Of a stretch of DNA of 64,000 nucleotides, positions 26,180-35,378 are shown in pieces. Where the stretch lies: NCBI GenBank assembly GCA_965651905.1, contig CBFGUG010000007.1, positions 98,761-162,760 of the forward strand, read 5' to 3'. The stretch comes from SZUA-265 sp965651905. Its GTDB lineage: Bacteria > Myxococcota_A > Polyangia > Polyangiales > Polyangiaceae. Made by a program: the position numbers and the translations under genes. The stretch's first letter is position 1. Every line of letters starts with the position of its first letter. A model generated the notes under the pieces. That model was given only the letters and a program-made list of their open reading frames with translations. It was not told the DNA's origin and did not search any database.

Positions 26180-26956
26180 ATGCGACACTTGGTCCCGCAG
26201 ATCGCCCGCTACACGGATCCGCTGCTGACCGACGTGCTGGACGCCGCTTGGTTCGTCTCGCCCGCAAACACGCCTCGGGGGGGCGTCATGCAAGCGGACG
26301 GTCGCGTCGGGTTGGTGCTCTCGGCGACGATGAGCGGAAATGGCGTCGCGCCCGGCGCGCTCAGACCAGACAGCCACGGTGTGAGCGCGGTGCGGATGAG
26401 ACTTGCTCCCGACGTGTCGATGGTTGGCGTGCGCTTCGAACCGGGCGCTTTCCGTGCGCTGTTTGGCTTGTCTTTTCGGGCCTTCTGCAAGGGCCAAACC
26501 ACGTCGAGCTTGGCTCGCCTCGAACGGACACTGGGGTCGGTGTTACGAGAGCTCACAGCCGAAGCGGCGACTCTGGAACAAGCCTGCGCCGAAGTCGCCG
26601 ACACCGCGCGTTCGCTGCTGCGAGAGCCTGACCTGCGTTGGGTGAACATTCAGCGCACGGTACAGCTGCTCAACGATCCCGAGGCTCAGGTCGACTCGAA
26701 CTACCTCGCAAAAAGGAGCGGGCTCGGTAGACGCCAGTTCGAGCGCCAGTTCGCCGAACACGTCGGGATGTCCCCTCGCGTATTCCTACGTATCCAGCGC
26801 GTCAACCGCGCACGCCACCGCTTGCGCGCAGGCACGAGTCTCGCTCGAGCCGCACAGTGGTGCGGTTTCGCCGATCAGGCTCACCTGACTCGCGAGTTCC
26901 GCAAACTGCTCGGCGTCACACCGCTGCAGTATCAACGTCGGGTCCTTTCCTACTGA
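26180..26956 (+). CDS. AraC-family transcriptional regulator
   Basis: 258 residues. The N-terminal 150 residues form a sensor-like domain with 'RFEPGAFRALFGLSFRAF', seen in AraC proteins that precede stress or metabolism genes. The C-terminal pair of HTHs contains 'NYLAKRSGLGRRQFERQF', 'HVGMSPRVFLRIQRVNRA', then 'AAQWCGFADQAHLTREFRK' and 'GVTPLQYQRR'. It is divergent from the GH16-GH5 operon, making it a candidate regulator of glucan degradation. Confidence 0.87.
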   Translation: MRHLVPQIARYTDPLLTDVLDAAWFVSPANTPRGGVMQADGRVGLVLSATMSGNGVAPGALRPDSHGVSAVRMRLAPDVSMVGVRFEPGAFRALFGLSFRAFCKGQTTSSLARLERTLGSVLRELTAEAATLEQACAEVADTARSLLREPDLRWVNIQRTVQLLNDPEAQVDSNYLAKRSGLGRRQFERQFAEHVGMSPRVFLRIQRVNRARHRLRAGTSLARAAQWCGFADQAHLTREFRKLLGVTPLQYQRRVLSY

Positions 26957-26986
26957 CGCTTGGCGCCATGTATCGTCGTGTGCCGC

Positions 26987-28519
26987 CTACTCGAACCACA
27001 CAGCGGTGTGATCAGCTACGCTGCCGAACGCTTGCACGTCGGCACCGCCCGGCAAGTAAATGCGTCCGTTCAACGTCGCTGCGCCGAAGCCGTGACGCGG
27101 CAGCAGCATGTCGGGATGGGTTTGCCACGTGTCCGTCGTCGGATCGTACGCCTCGACCGTGGGAAATACGCCGCTGGACGTCGATTGGTTGCCCTCCCCG
27201 CCGAACACGTACAACTTGCCGTCGAGCACGGCACCCGCCGTGCCACCGCGAGGCGTGGGAATGGGCGCCAGCTCCTCATAGGTGTTCGAAGCCGGATCAA
27301 ACGCCAGGGTCGTCTCGCGAAAGCTCGATAGTCCTCCGCTGCGACCAGATGCGATGTAGATGCGATCGCCGATGGAACCTGCCGTGCAATGTTCTCGCGG
27401 ACCATCGAGTGGCGGAAGGGTCTCCCAGCTGTCATCCGAGGGGTCGTAGACTGACGCCTCGAACGAGGAGCCCCCGTTCGCTCCGCCGAACAAGTACATG
27501 CGCCCGGCGTGGGCAGCCACACACGCCGAAGATCGCGCCACCTCCGCGGGCATCGACGCGCGAGGTGTCCACTCGTCCGCGTCTGGATCGTACGCATACG
27601 TGTTGCCCGACACGTTGCTGAAGCTACTCCCCACGTAATAGCCCGCCACGTAGATCCGATCATCGATGGCCGCGGCGTTCACGTGTTGCGCGACTTCGGG
27701 GAAGGGCTCGACGTCTCGCCAACTGTCGGCGTCCGGGTCGTAGGCCACGACGCGATCCGTCGCGTTGGGGTTGAACCCGCCAATCACGTATACCTCGCCG
27801 CGCAATGCGACGACCGAATGTTCTTGCCAGTCGGAAGGCATGTCGCTGAGAACTTCTTGCTGCATTTCCGTAGGGGACGTCGAATCGTCATCTGCAACGA
27901 CGTCGTCGACGTCCGCGTCGTCGTTGCCCTCGTCGTCAGTGACCGGTTCACCCGCCGCGCCGCCGTCGTTATCCAACGCCTCGTCGTCCGTTGCCCCGTC
28001 GCTGGTCACCTCGTCGCTGGACGCCTCGTCGCTGGACACTGGGTCGTCCCCGCTGGTGTCGTCACTCACGCCACTGTCGTCCTCGTTTGGAGCGCTGTCG
28101 TCTGAAGTGCTGTCGTCGGTGGTGTCGGCATCGTCAACAGCTCCGTCGTCGCTGGGCGATCCGCCGCCGCTCGTCTCATCGACGACCAGCATCGCGTCGT
28201 CGTTGCCGTCGTCAGTCGGCGTCGCATCGTCGTTTACCTCCGAGCCGCCCGACATCGTGGGCTCATCCTCAGCCGCGCTGCCCTCCGCGGGGGTATCGTC
28301 AGACGTGGTACCATCGCGCGCGGTGTCGTCCGTAACCGTGTCCCTGTCGCCTGTAGCCCCCGCGCCCGAGTCGCCTGCGGCGCCACCAGCCGCGTCATCC
28401 TGACTCGAAACCCCACGCTCCGAACACCCGAGGAGAAGGGCGACAGCCAGCAGGCGTACGCCAACCGCCCCGCCTACCCCAAACGTATCGCCACGCCGCG
28501 TGAACTCGCTCACTCGCAT
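26987..28519 (-). CDS. Kelch-repeat lipoprotein with Asp-rich stalk
   Basis: 510 residues from ATG 28519, giving the signal 'VRLLAVALLLGC' with a clear lipobox. Residues 25-220 are an Asp/Ser/Thr/Glu-rich stalk. The C-terminal half is a six-bladed kelch beta-propeller; the blades start with 'EVYVIGGFN', 'RIYVAGYYV', 'RMYLFGGAN', 'RIYIASGRS', 'KLYVFGGEG' and 'RIYLPGGAD'. Such propellers bind proteins or glycans or are catalytic in a few cases; no catalytic residues stand out. It converges with the AraC gene (30 bases apart) and is a likely surface-exposed protein. Confidence 0.88.
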   Translation of the reverse strand: MRVSEFTRRGDTFGVGGAVGVRLLAVALLLGCSERGVSSQDDAAGGAAGDSGAGATGDRDTVTDDTARDGTTSDDTPAEGSAAEDEPTMSGGSEVNDDATPTDDGNDDAMLVVDETSGGGSPSDDGAVDDADTTDDSTSDDSAPNEDDSGVSDDTSGDDPVSSDEASSDEVTSDGATDDEALDNDGGAAGEPVTDDEGNDDADVDDVVADDDSTSPTEMQQEVLSDMPSDWQEHSVVALRGEVYVIGGFNPNATDRVVAYDPDADSWRDVEPFPEVAQHVNAAAIDDRIYVAGYYVGSSFSNVSGNTYAYDPDADEWTPRASMPAEVARSSACVAAHAGRMYLFGGANGGSSFEASVYDPSDDSWETLPPLDGPREHCTAGSIGDRIYIASGRSGGLSSFRETTLAFDPASNTYEELAPIPTPRGGTAGAVLDGKLYVFGGEGNQSTSSGVFPTVEAYDPTTDTWQTHPDMLLPRHGFGAATLNGRIYLPGGADVQAFGSVADHTAVWFE

Positions 28520-28773
28520 GTGCGGACTGTAGCGCGACGCACCGCACCCAGGCATATCGGGCTGCGATTGAAGCCAGTTGCAATTCGTACTGTGACGCCG
28601 AACCTCAATGAGTGGCGGCTCGCTCTCGGGGCGCCGCGGGGCGATGCGCCACGCCATCGAGCTGCGAGGAGTCGCGCTCGTCGAGGCGACGATGTAGCTG
28701 GCTGAGGCGCAGCAGCGCTAGAAGGCGGAATAATTCCGACTGGGCTTCCTAGGGGCACTATGGTGGCACCTCG

Positions 28774-30096
28774 TTGTCTCGTCTCTCTCGTGCTGGCGGC
28801 AGCCGAAAGGTGCCCGTTCGTTACGCCGACCCCCGGCCCACGTGTGAACTGCTCACGCGCGGCATGCGCGCGCACAAGAAAGGTGACGGCGAGCAAGCAC
28901 TCGCTCACTACGACGAACGACTTCAGCAAGCCCCCGAGTGTTTGGACGCGTGGATGAACTCGGGCGCACTCCACGCGCGGGCGGGACGCGCGGCTCAGGC
29001 ACGGACCGCGTTCGAGCGAGCGGCGGTGCTGGCCCCGCACAACGCTCGAGTACAGCGGGACATCGGCTTGGGGCTGTTCACCATCGGGCAGCTTGCCGAC
29101 GCCGCACGCGCGCTGGAACGCTCGGTCGATTGTGATCCGACGTTGGTTGGGAGCTGGCTTCACCTGGCTCGCATCCGATTGGAAACCACGGATCGCCAAT
29201 CTGCGATCGATGCGGCTCGTCGGGCAACGGACTTGCATCCCGAAGATCCCTCCGCACGTTTTCTGCTCGCGCGTTGCCTTTTCGACAGTGACGACCCCGA
29301 GCTGGCGCTCACGGCCTTGAAACCTCCGAACGACGTTCCCCACGTTCATTCGGAGGCCGCCGTATTCCGCTCCCTACTTGCTCAACATGCCCAGTTGGGC
29401 GGCCTCCCCAAACAGAACGCACACGCGCCGAGCGATCCCGACGAGTTCGCAGAGCTGGGCGAAGCCTACCCCGACGCAACCCACTTGATCGACATGGCGA
29501 GGTACGTGTTGCGTTCGATGCCAGGCGCGAGGCTGCTGTCGAGCACGCGCCAAACGCTCGAGTTTGCCCATCTGCATGCCCCCGAACATGGCAGCGTCGT
29601 CGAACTCGGCGTGTTTCACGGCGTATCGCTACGCTGGCTCGCACAGTGGCGCCCCGGAGGAGACGTGCACGGCTTCGACAGCTTCGAAGGCCTCCCTAGC
29701 GAATGGGCGCGAGTGCCGCGCGGCAGATTCACGACCGCGGGAAGACCTCCACGCGATATCGAAGCCCAACTGTGGATCGGCGCGTTCCATGAATGCCTCC
29801 CTGAGTTCGTGAAGCGACAACGCGGGCCCATCGCACTCTTGCACGTCGACAGCGATCTGTACGAAAGCGCCCGTTGTGGTCTGGAACTACTAGAACCACT
29901 ACTTCGCCCAGGAAGCGTCATCGTTTTCGACGAGTACTTCGGTCATCGCAACTGGCGCCAAGACGAATTCAGGGCGTTTCAGGAAGCGGTCGTCGCCCAC
30001 GGCTGGAACTACGTCTACTTGGCTGCGAACCCGTTCACGGGCCAAGTCGTGGTTCAGCTCCGAGAGAGCGCACGAGCTCGAGACTCGTTCGAATGA
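28774..30096 (+). CDS. TPR-repeat protein fused to a TylF-like class I methyltransferase
   Basis: Up to 440 residues from TTG 28774 (GGTGG upstream); GTG 28810 and ATG 28864 are possible alternative starts. Residues about 25-200 form TPR repeats ('ALAHYDERLQQAPECLDAW' and following units). The C-terminal 230 residues resemble TylF/macrocin-type O-methyltransferases: 'VVELGVFHGVSLRWLA' for S-adenosylmethionine binding, 'GFDSFEGLPSEW', 'IALLHVDSDLYESARCGLE' with the metal-binding Asp region, and 'VIVFDEYFGHRNW'. The acceptor is unknown; the family methylates sugars or glycosylated natural products. The TPR part suggests a protein-bound or multiprotein substrate context. Confidence 0.82.
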   Translation: MSRLSRAGGSRKVPVRYADPRPTCELLTRGMRAHKKGDGEQALAHYDERLQQAPECLDAWMNSGALHARAGRAAQARTAFERAAVLAPHNARVQRDIGLGLFTIGQLADAARALERSVDCDPTLVGSWLHLARIRLETTDRQSAIDAARRATDLHPEDPSARFLLARCLFDSDDPELALTALKPPNDVPHVHSEAAVFRSLLAQHAQLGGLPKQNAHAPSDPDEFAELGEAYPDATHLIDMARYVLRSMPGARLLSSTRQTLEFAHLHAPEHGSVVELGVFHGVSLRWLAQWRPGGDVHGFDSFEGLPSEWARVPRGRFTTAGRPPRDIEAQLWIGAFHECLPEFVKRQRGPIALLHVDSDLYESARCGLELLEPLLRPGSVIVFDEYFGHRNWRQDEFRAFQEAVVAHGWNYVYLAANPFTGQVVVQLRESARARDSFE

Positions 30097-30194
30097 ACTC
30101 GTTGCGCGCCGCATGGCGGATTGGCGGCGACACGTGCCTGGCGACGATTCGTTGTTTGCCGCGCTCCAACCTGCGCTCTCGGCCGAGGCTCGGG

Positions 30195-31358
30195 TCAGTC
30201 GAAGGTGGGTTCGACGGGCTCAGGCCCTTGGCATGCGACGCGCTGCCGATCGGCGCAGTCGCCATCAGACCACTTCATTTCGCCTTGCGTACCGTGGTAG
30301 CGCGCGCAAGCCTCATCGTTGGCGGCCGAAGGTTCACCGTTACCCCAGTTGGTATAGGCGCCATCGACAGCCGTGCCGTACTCATTGCCTGACCAGAACG
30401 AACGGTTGTCATCACCCCAGCGCCACTGATTGGGCACTTGGGCGTCCCGCGCCCCAATCCAAGTATCTGACGACAACTGGGCCTGGAAGAAGGCGTCCTC
30501 CTCCTCGCTCCTCGGCATGATCAGCGTCCACCCGTCGCCACGATCTTCGCAAGTTGATTCGGCGGCGTAGAAGGACTGGGTCTGTACCGCGAACCAGTAG
30601 CAGCGACCCGTCGGTCCCCGCATTTCGCCTTCCTGGCAATCACTGGTGCACGCTCCTCGCTCGGGGTCGTAGCTCCACCCCTCACCGCACTGGGGAGTGG
30701 GTTCTGGATCTGCGGTAGTGTCCGCCTCGGGCTCCGTGACGTCTGCTGCTCCTGCATCGCGATCCCGCGGGTTCGATCCCGTCCACCCCTCGTCATCGTC
30801 ATCGTCATCGTCATCGTCGTCCGAGGGCGAATCAAACTCATCATCATCATCATCGCTCTCGACTGATCCATCGTCGTCAGCCTCGGCGTCGTCTGCGCCG
30901 TCTCCGTCAGTCGTTGCAGCGACGTCTGTTTCACCCCCTGGCTGTTGGTCGTCGTTGGCGTCTTGGTCGTCAGCGCCTGCCACGCCAGCAGTTTCGGTAT
31001 CCGCGCCCGTGTCCGTGGCCTCGATCTCAGCGCGGCTCGGCGAGTCGTCACTCGCCGCATCGTCTTGCGCTGCGTCTTCATCCTCCGCAACGCCATCGAG
31101 TTCGGCAGTCGCGCTGTCTTCCGACTGATCTGCTGAAGTGGCTCCAGCAGCGGACGTTGATTCGTCGTCGCTCACGGCCTCGTCTGCTTGCTCATCGTCG
31201 CCAGCCTGCGAATCCTCTTCACTGACTGTCAGTGGGCCCTCTCCCTCGGACGAAACCAAGTAGTAGTCGTCGGACAAGACGCAGCCAGTCCAGCATACGC
31301 CAACCGCAAGGTACGCCAGCAACCGCCCGATCGGTCGTCGCGCTCGCGCCGCGGTCAT
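30195..31358 (-). CDS. C-type-lectin-domain lipoprotein with Asp-rich stalk
   Basis: 387 residues from ATG 31358, with a hydrophobic signal 'GRLLAYLAVGVCWTGC'. Residues 25-240 are an extremely acidic stalk that includes an uninterrupted run of ten Asp encoded by GATGAC-type repeats. The C-terminal 150 residues form a C-type lectin fold: 'CYWFAVQTQSFYAAESTC', 'WTLIMPRSEEEDAFFQ', 'DTWIGARD', 'YTNWGNGEPSA' and 'KWSDGDCADRQRVACQG'. The paired Cys and WIG motif are intact. A sugar- or protein-binding surface adhesin is likely. Its start overlaps the stop of a small upstream ORF as ATGA. Confidence 0.88.
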   Translation of the reverse strand: MTAARARRPIGRLLAYLAVGVCWTGCVLSDDYYLVSSEGEGPLTVSEEDSQAGDDEQADEAVSDDESTSAAGATSADQSEDSATAELDGVAEDEDAAQDDAASDDSPSRAEIEATDTGADTETAGVAGADDQDANDDQQPGGETDVAATTDGDGADDAEADDDGSVESDDDDDEFDSPSDDDDDDDDDDEGWTGSNPRDRDAGAADVTEPEADTTADPEPTPQCGEGWSYDPERGACTSDCQEGEMRGPTGRCYWFAVQTQSFYAAESTCEDRGDGWTLIMPRSEEEDAFFQAQLSSDTWIGARDAQVPNQWRWGDDNRSFWSGNEYGTAVDGAYTNWGNGEPSAANDEACARYHGTQGEMKWSDGDCADRQRVACQGPEPVEPTFD

Positions 31359-31612
31359 GAGAAGTGTGGGGACTCGCTCGCGCACGATCCCAAGCTTCGC
31401 ACGTTCACTCCCTCGTCGCCTCTGCCGACCACGCGCGGCGGGACGAAAATCGGACCCAACGTCACAGCCTGGAACACTTCCGTCACGCACGCGTGCTTGG
31501 AGCGGATGCTGCCGTATTCAACGTAGATTTTCGTCGAATCGCAGATCTCGTCGTCGTCGCCAACGTCATTTCGGCCAGCCAACGTCGGGTATTGAGCCAC
31601 TGCGACGCACAT
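31355..31612 (-). CDS. Small hypothetical protein coupled to the C-type-lectin gene
   Basis: An 85-residue frame (ATG 31612; GTG 31600 is an alternative) ends with TGA overlapping the ATG of the lectin lipoprotein (ATGA, 31358-31355). The second half has strongly G/C-ending codons and a non-random look ('KIYVEYGSIRSKHACVTEV', 'AVTLGPIFVPPRVVGRGD'). There is no signal peptide and no strong ribosome binding site. I recognise no family. The overlap and codon use are the only support. Confidence 0.4.
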   Translation of the reverse strand: MCVAVAQYPTLAGRNDVGDDDEICDSTKIYVEYGSIRSKHACVTEVFQAVTLGPIFVPPRVVGRGDEGVNVRSLGSCASESPHFS

Positions 31613-31728
31613 CTAGGTCAACCGAGGAGCAGGGCGCTGCCGAGCCATGGGCTCGCAACGGCCGAGCAGGTCCCACGGTCGCGGTGCCTGACTGACGAGG
31701 TTTGCGCCGCGTTCCTGGCGACGTCCGC

Positions 31729-32667
31729 TCAGCGCACGGCGAAGTGAATCGCAGTGCGCGTGCTTTCGTCGGAGTTGCCGCCAGGTAGTGAGCCGTCGGC
31801 ACCCAGCGGGTATGTTTCGAACGGGGGGTGCGCCTTACTCTGACGGAACTCTTTACCGCGCCCCATCTGCATGCCCGTACTCCAGGCGTTGCCCAGGTGG
31901 CGGTATGGTCCCACGTGCTCCAACACGAATGTCTTGAGTGGTGGAATCTCCCCGGCCGACAGTGGGGCGGGCAACTGACTGGGCGGCTCGTCGACGGGAA
32001 TCCCGCAGGTGTACTGCACTCTACCCTTCGATAGATCCCACTTGCGGTAAGTGGAGAACGCGTCTGCCGTCGGCTTGACGCCAGCTGACGCCTGCCACTC
32101 CTGCAGCGTCTTGAAGTCTTGCGACATCTTTTCCCCGATCTCTCGCAGCTCGCACTCCGTGTTGATACCCACGTACTTGCAGCCAGCATATGTGGTCTCG
32201 CCGCGTTCCTCGGTCTTCGACGGGACCTCACCCGTCTCCGCGTAGTCCTTGAGCATGGTCAGGCCACGCTCGTAGTCCATCCCAATCATGTTTTTCATCA
32301 TGTTGGTCATGAAGAACATGAAAAAGGGCAAGCTACTGACCATACCCCAAGTAACCTTTGACCCACCATTCTCTGGCTCGATACGAAAACTGACACTCGC
32401 GTGAGACTTGAACGGTTTGAAGAAGGTGAGATCGAGTTCTACTGAAGCCGGACTACGCTCAGCAGTGATGCGCATCTCCCCCGAACCCGTTCGCCTACCG
32501 TTCCAGCTATAGTGTTTACCTTCCGTGTCCACGTCTACGACCGCGCTCGGGTCAGTGACGAGCCACGGGTTCCACGGTCGCCAGTTACCCAGGTTGGAGA
32601 TGATGGAAAACACGTGCTCGGGAGACGCGTCGATGTGAATAGACCTGTCAATTTCGAGTTTCGGCAT
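31729..32667 (-). CDS. SRPBCC (polyketide-cyclase-like) plus GyrI-like effector-binding domain protein
   Basis: 312 residues. The first half is a START/SRPBCC fold: 'RSIHIDASPEHVFSIISNLG', 'WNPWLVTDPS', 'VTWGMVSSLPFF'. The second half resembles the GyrI/AraC effector-binding domain ('YTCGIPVDEPP', 'KTFVLEHVGPYRHLGNAW'). Both bind small hydrophobic ligands in a pocket. GAGGGG precedes the start. It sits 132 bases downstream of the SDR gene on the same strand and may be co-transcribed, under the divergent AraC regulator. Confidence 0.8.
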   Translation of the reverse strand: MPKLEIDRSIHIDASPEHVFSIISNLGNWRPWNPWLVTDPSAVVDVDTEGKHYSWNGRRTGSGEMRITAERSPASVELDLTFFKPFKSHASVSFRIEPENGGSKVTWGMVSSLPFFMFFMTNMMKNMIGMDYERGLTMLKDYAETGEVPSKTEERGETTYAGCKYVGINTECELREIGEKMSQDFKTLQEWQASAGVKPTADAFSTYRKWDLSKGRVQYTCGIPVDEPPSQLPAPLSAGEIPPLKTFVLEHVGPYRHLGNAWSTGMQMGRGKEFRQSKAHPPFETYPLGADGSLPGGNSDESTRTAIHFAVR

Positions 32668-32799
32668 GATTCAGAACCCCTCTGGTGTGAGCCACTCAAG
32701 GCGCGATTCGTGCCATGCCACCAGCTCGACTTCAAGCCCGTGGTGAAGTCGAGCAGAGCCACGAGAGCTGGAAGACTTCGCCACGGGCTCGTAGTCCGC

Positions 32800-33771
32800 T
32801 CACACTTCGAACTTGCCCGCGGCGGTCTCGCAACCGTTCCAACAGATCATGATGTTCTTCGGATCCGTGAGCAGCGCTTCGGGCGGTAGTTTGACTGGGT
32901 ACCCCGTGAGGCCTTGGGGTCCGTAGAAGTCCCCGGACTGCGCCGCAGGATCGGCACACGCCCGCAAGATTCCCAACGCGCCGTCTTCGGCGGTCTGCGC
33001 TTGCGACATCACGGCGTGATTGGTGTTCATCCCTCCAAAGCGTTGCGATGTGTCTTGTAGCCCTGTTCGCGCAACCCCAGGATGCGCGATGAACACGCGC
33101 ACGTTGTCGATTCCCCGGGCGTCGAGCCGCTGTTTCAGGCCGTACGTGAAGGTACAGTTGGCCAGCTTGGACTGATGATACCGCTCCCAACGCGGCCCCT
33201 CGAAGTTGGCGCTGGCCTCTGGTTCTCCGTCCCCACCCAGGTCTCCACCGCGTTTGTCGAAATACTTCGCTTCGTGATCGGAGCCTGTACGCGCCATCGA
33301 GGTATGGTTGACGATGCGTGCCTCACGACTGCGTTCGAGCAGAGGGAAGAGTTCCTTGGTGAGTAAGAACGGGGAGATGCTGTTCGTCTGCATTTGCACG
33401 TCGTAGCCGTCTTTGGTGGCTCGATCGGGCAGCGCCATGACGCCCGCGTTGTGACAAAGCACATCGAGCACATCGTAGTCGCTGCAGACCTCTGCCGCCG
33501 CGCTCTTCACACTGTGGAAATCCTGCAAATCGCAGGCGATGCTCTGGAACTTCCCATCAGACACTTCAGCACGCAGTCGTGCCAAAGCGTGATCCGAGCG
33601 TTCACTCGGGCGATTGAGCAGCAATACGGTCGCTCCCAGCTTGGCGAGTTCTCGTGCACAGACGTAGCCAGTTCCGCTCGTGGTGCCCGTGACTGCAACG
33701 ATCTTGCCGGTCATGTCCTGGGTGTGCTGGTCGATCAGGTCGTTCAAGTACTTGGTTTCTGGTTGGGTCAT
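32800..33771 (-). CDS. Short-chain dehydrogenase/reductase
   Basis: 323 residues. NAD(P)-binding motif 'VTGTTSGTG' near residue 28, 'LCHNAGVMALP' (NAG motif), active-site 'NHTSMA' and 'YHQSK' (Tyr-x3-Lys). The chain is longer than a classical SDR and resembles retinol-dehydrogenase-like or protochlorophyllide-reductase-like members. An oxidoreductase on an unknown carbonyl or hydroxyl substrate. The gene lies 197 bases from the divergent AraC gene, a common arrangement in which the regulator controls the enzyme. Confidence 0.88.
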   Translation of the reverse strand: MTQPETKYLNDLIDQHTQDMTGKIVAVTGTTSGTGYVCARELAKLGATVLLLNRPSERSDHALARLRAEVSDGKFQSIACDLQDFHSVKSAAAEVCSDYDVLDVLCHNAGVMALPDRATKDGYDVQMQTNSISPFLLTKELFPLLERSREARIVNHTSMARTGSDHEAKYFDKRGGDLGGDGEPEASANFEGPRWERYHQSKLANCTFTYGLKQRLDARGIDNVRVFIAHPGVARTGLQDTSQRFGGMNTNHAVMSQAQTAEDGALGILRACADPAAQSGDFYGPQGLTGYPVKLPPEALLTDPKNIMICWNGCETAAGKFEV

Positions 33772-33968
33772 GGTTGATCGCTCCTCGGGAATCGCAACGC
33801 TCGTTCGCTCAGCGGGGCCGAATGAATCGCCCCCGCACCACTAGCTACCGCACACGCTGCGCCAGCGCCTGCCTCATCCTCCATCACTCTTGCCTAATCC
33901 TCTTGACGCTCTCGATTTCGGGCGAACGGCGAAACCATGCAGCTAAGCTCACGTTCGGAGAATGGACC

Positions 33969-34850
33969 ATGCCTCTCAACCAGCTAATCGTCCGCGTACA
34001 GCGAGCGGTGACCGGAAAATCGCCGCCCTGCTCCTCGAAGAACGACGGCCCCGCTGCTGGGCTGATCCTCTTGCGAGAGAGTCAGCCGACTCGATTCGAG
34101 GCCAGCATCTACGAACCCGTAGTCTGCCTAATTCTGCAAGGTGAGAAAGAGACGACCGTCGGCGATCAGACCCGCGTGATTCGCGCGGGACAGTGTGTCG
34201 TCGTCAGCCACGACCTGCCCGTGCTCTCCCGCATCACCAAGGCGTCACCTCAGAAGCCGTACTTGGCCGTCATCGTCGAGCTCGATCTGCTGGTGCTTCG
34301 GAGCTTGTACGACGAAGTCGACCATCTGCAGTTGGCGACCGCCGAAGCCAGTTCGATGGAAGTTGCCGCGATTGATCCAACTCTGGAAGACGTCGTCGGC
34401 CGCTACCTCGACGTGATCCGAGATCCGGTCAGCGCGCGCGTATTGCTGCCCCTCATTCGCAAGGAACTGCACTTTCGTGTGTTTCTCTCGGACGCTGGTG
34501 GGATGTTACGCTCGCTCATCCATCGAGATAGCAACGAGAGCAACATCGCCCGCGCGATCAAAACGTTGCGAAACGACTACCGCCGCACATGGGACGTGAG
34601 CGAGCTGGCCAAGTCCGTCGGGATGAGCGCGTCCGCCTTCCACAAACACTTCAAAGCCGTCACCATGACTTCGCCCCTGCAGTACCAGAAAGACTTACGT
34701 CTGACCGAAGCGCGCCGCCTACTGCGCGCGGGCCCCCACAGCGTCTCCAGCGTCGCGTTCGAAGTCGGCTACGAGAGCCCCTCGCAATTCAGCCGCGAGT
34801 ACAGCCGCAAGTTCGGTAGCCCGCCCAGCGCGGACACGCGAGCCCCCTAA
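33969..34850 (+). CDS. AraC-family regulator (AraC-N domain type)
   Basis: 293 residues from ATG 33969, preceded by GGAGA 8 bases away; the longer frame from 33774 overlaps the SDR promoter and is unlikely. The N-terminal domain is the AraC-N cupin type ('RFEASIYEPVVCLILQGEK', 'VIRAGQCVVVSHDLPV'). The C-terminus has both HTHs: 'WDVSELAKSVGMSASAFHKH' and 'SVSSVAFEVGYESPSQFSRE'. It probably controls the divergent SDR and SRPBCC genes. Confidence 0.9.
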   Translation: MPLNQLIVRVQRAVTGKSPPCSSKNDGPAAGLILLRESQPTRFEASIYEPVVCLILQGEKETTVGDQTRVIRAGQCVVVSHDLPVLSRITKASPQKPYLAVIVELDLLVLRSLYDEVDHLQLATAEASSMEVAAIDPTLEDVVGRYLDVIRDPVSARVLLPLIRKELHFRVFLSDAGGMLRSLIHRDSNESNIARAIKTLRNDYRRTWDVSELAKSVGMSASAFHKHFKAVTMTSPLQYQKDLRLTEARRLLRAGPHSVSSVAFEVGYESPSQFSREYSRKFGSPPSADTRAP

Positions 34851-34905
34851 TCCAATCGGGGTACGGCAGATGTGTCTCGAATCTCATACAAATGACCTCG
34901 ATCTC

Positions 34906-34931
34906 GGATAATCTGTCTATTATCCTAGACA
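34906..34931. promoter_or_regulatory. Nested palindromes in the hipBA promoter region
   Basis: Two perfect inverted repeats overlap: GGATAAT-6-ATTATCC (34906-34925) and TGTCTA-6-TAGACA (34914-34931). They lie 80-107 bases before the HipB-like start. E. coli HipB operators are known to use TATCC/GGATA half-sites; here the same half-sites occur in the opposite order with a 10-base gap. Autoregulation by the antitoxin is the likely role. Confidence 0.55.
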
Positions 34932-35012
34932 AGACGCCTTTGGCGACCACCGTGTATGAAATACTGGTCAAACTAGCCTGGATTCGAGCAGTTTGTATTG
35001 TATGTTACACAC

Positions 35013-35378
35013 ATGGATCTCTCGCGTGCCCCGCTCACGTCACTGCAGCAAGAACTGGGACGTGTGCTGTCCGCAGCCATAGACCGCGATGGGGGCAAGC
35101 TCGCGTTCGCCCGCCGTACAGGGCTCAACCGCGCCACACTGTATCGCTTGCTGCGCGGAGAGAACGTCAGCACCGAAGTACTGTTGCGCACCCTACGCGG
35201 ACTCGGCCGCACGGACTTGATCGCCCAGTTGCTGGCCGAGCCCGAACCATCGCCGCTGGAACGTTTGCCCCCGCGAAAACGCAATCGGAAACCTGACACG
35301 CACACCAGCGCTCACCCGCAACGAGCGACGTCTCCCGTAGCACGCTTGAAGCTCGGCGTCCCACAGGAGACGGAATGA
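35013..35378 (+). CDS. HipB-like helix-turn-helix antitoxin
   Basis: 121 residues from ATG 35013. The N-terminal 70 residues carry a Cro/C1-type HTH ('LAFARRTGLNRATLYRLLRG', 'STEVLLRTLRGLGRTDLI'), and the C-terminal 45 residues are basic and Pro-rich, probably disordered. The stop codon overlaps the start of the HipA-like gene (ATGA), typical of antitoxin-toxin pairs. It should neutralise the kinase and repress the promoter through the palindromes upstream. Confidence 0.82.
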   Translation: MDLSRAPLTSLQQELGRVLSAAIDRDGGKLAFARRTGLNRATLYRLLRGENVSTEVLLRTLRGLGRTDLIAQLLAEPEPSPLERLPPRKRNRKPDTHTSAHPQRATSPVARLKLGVPQETE

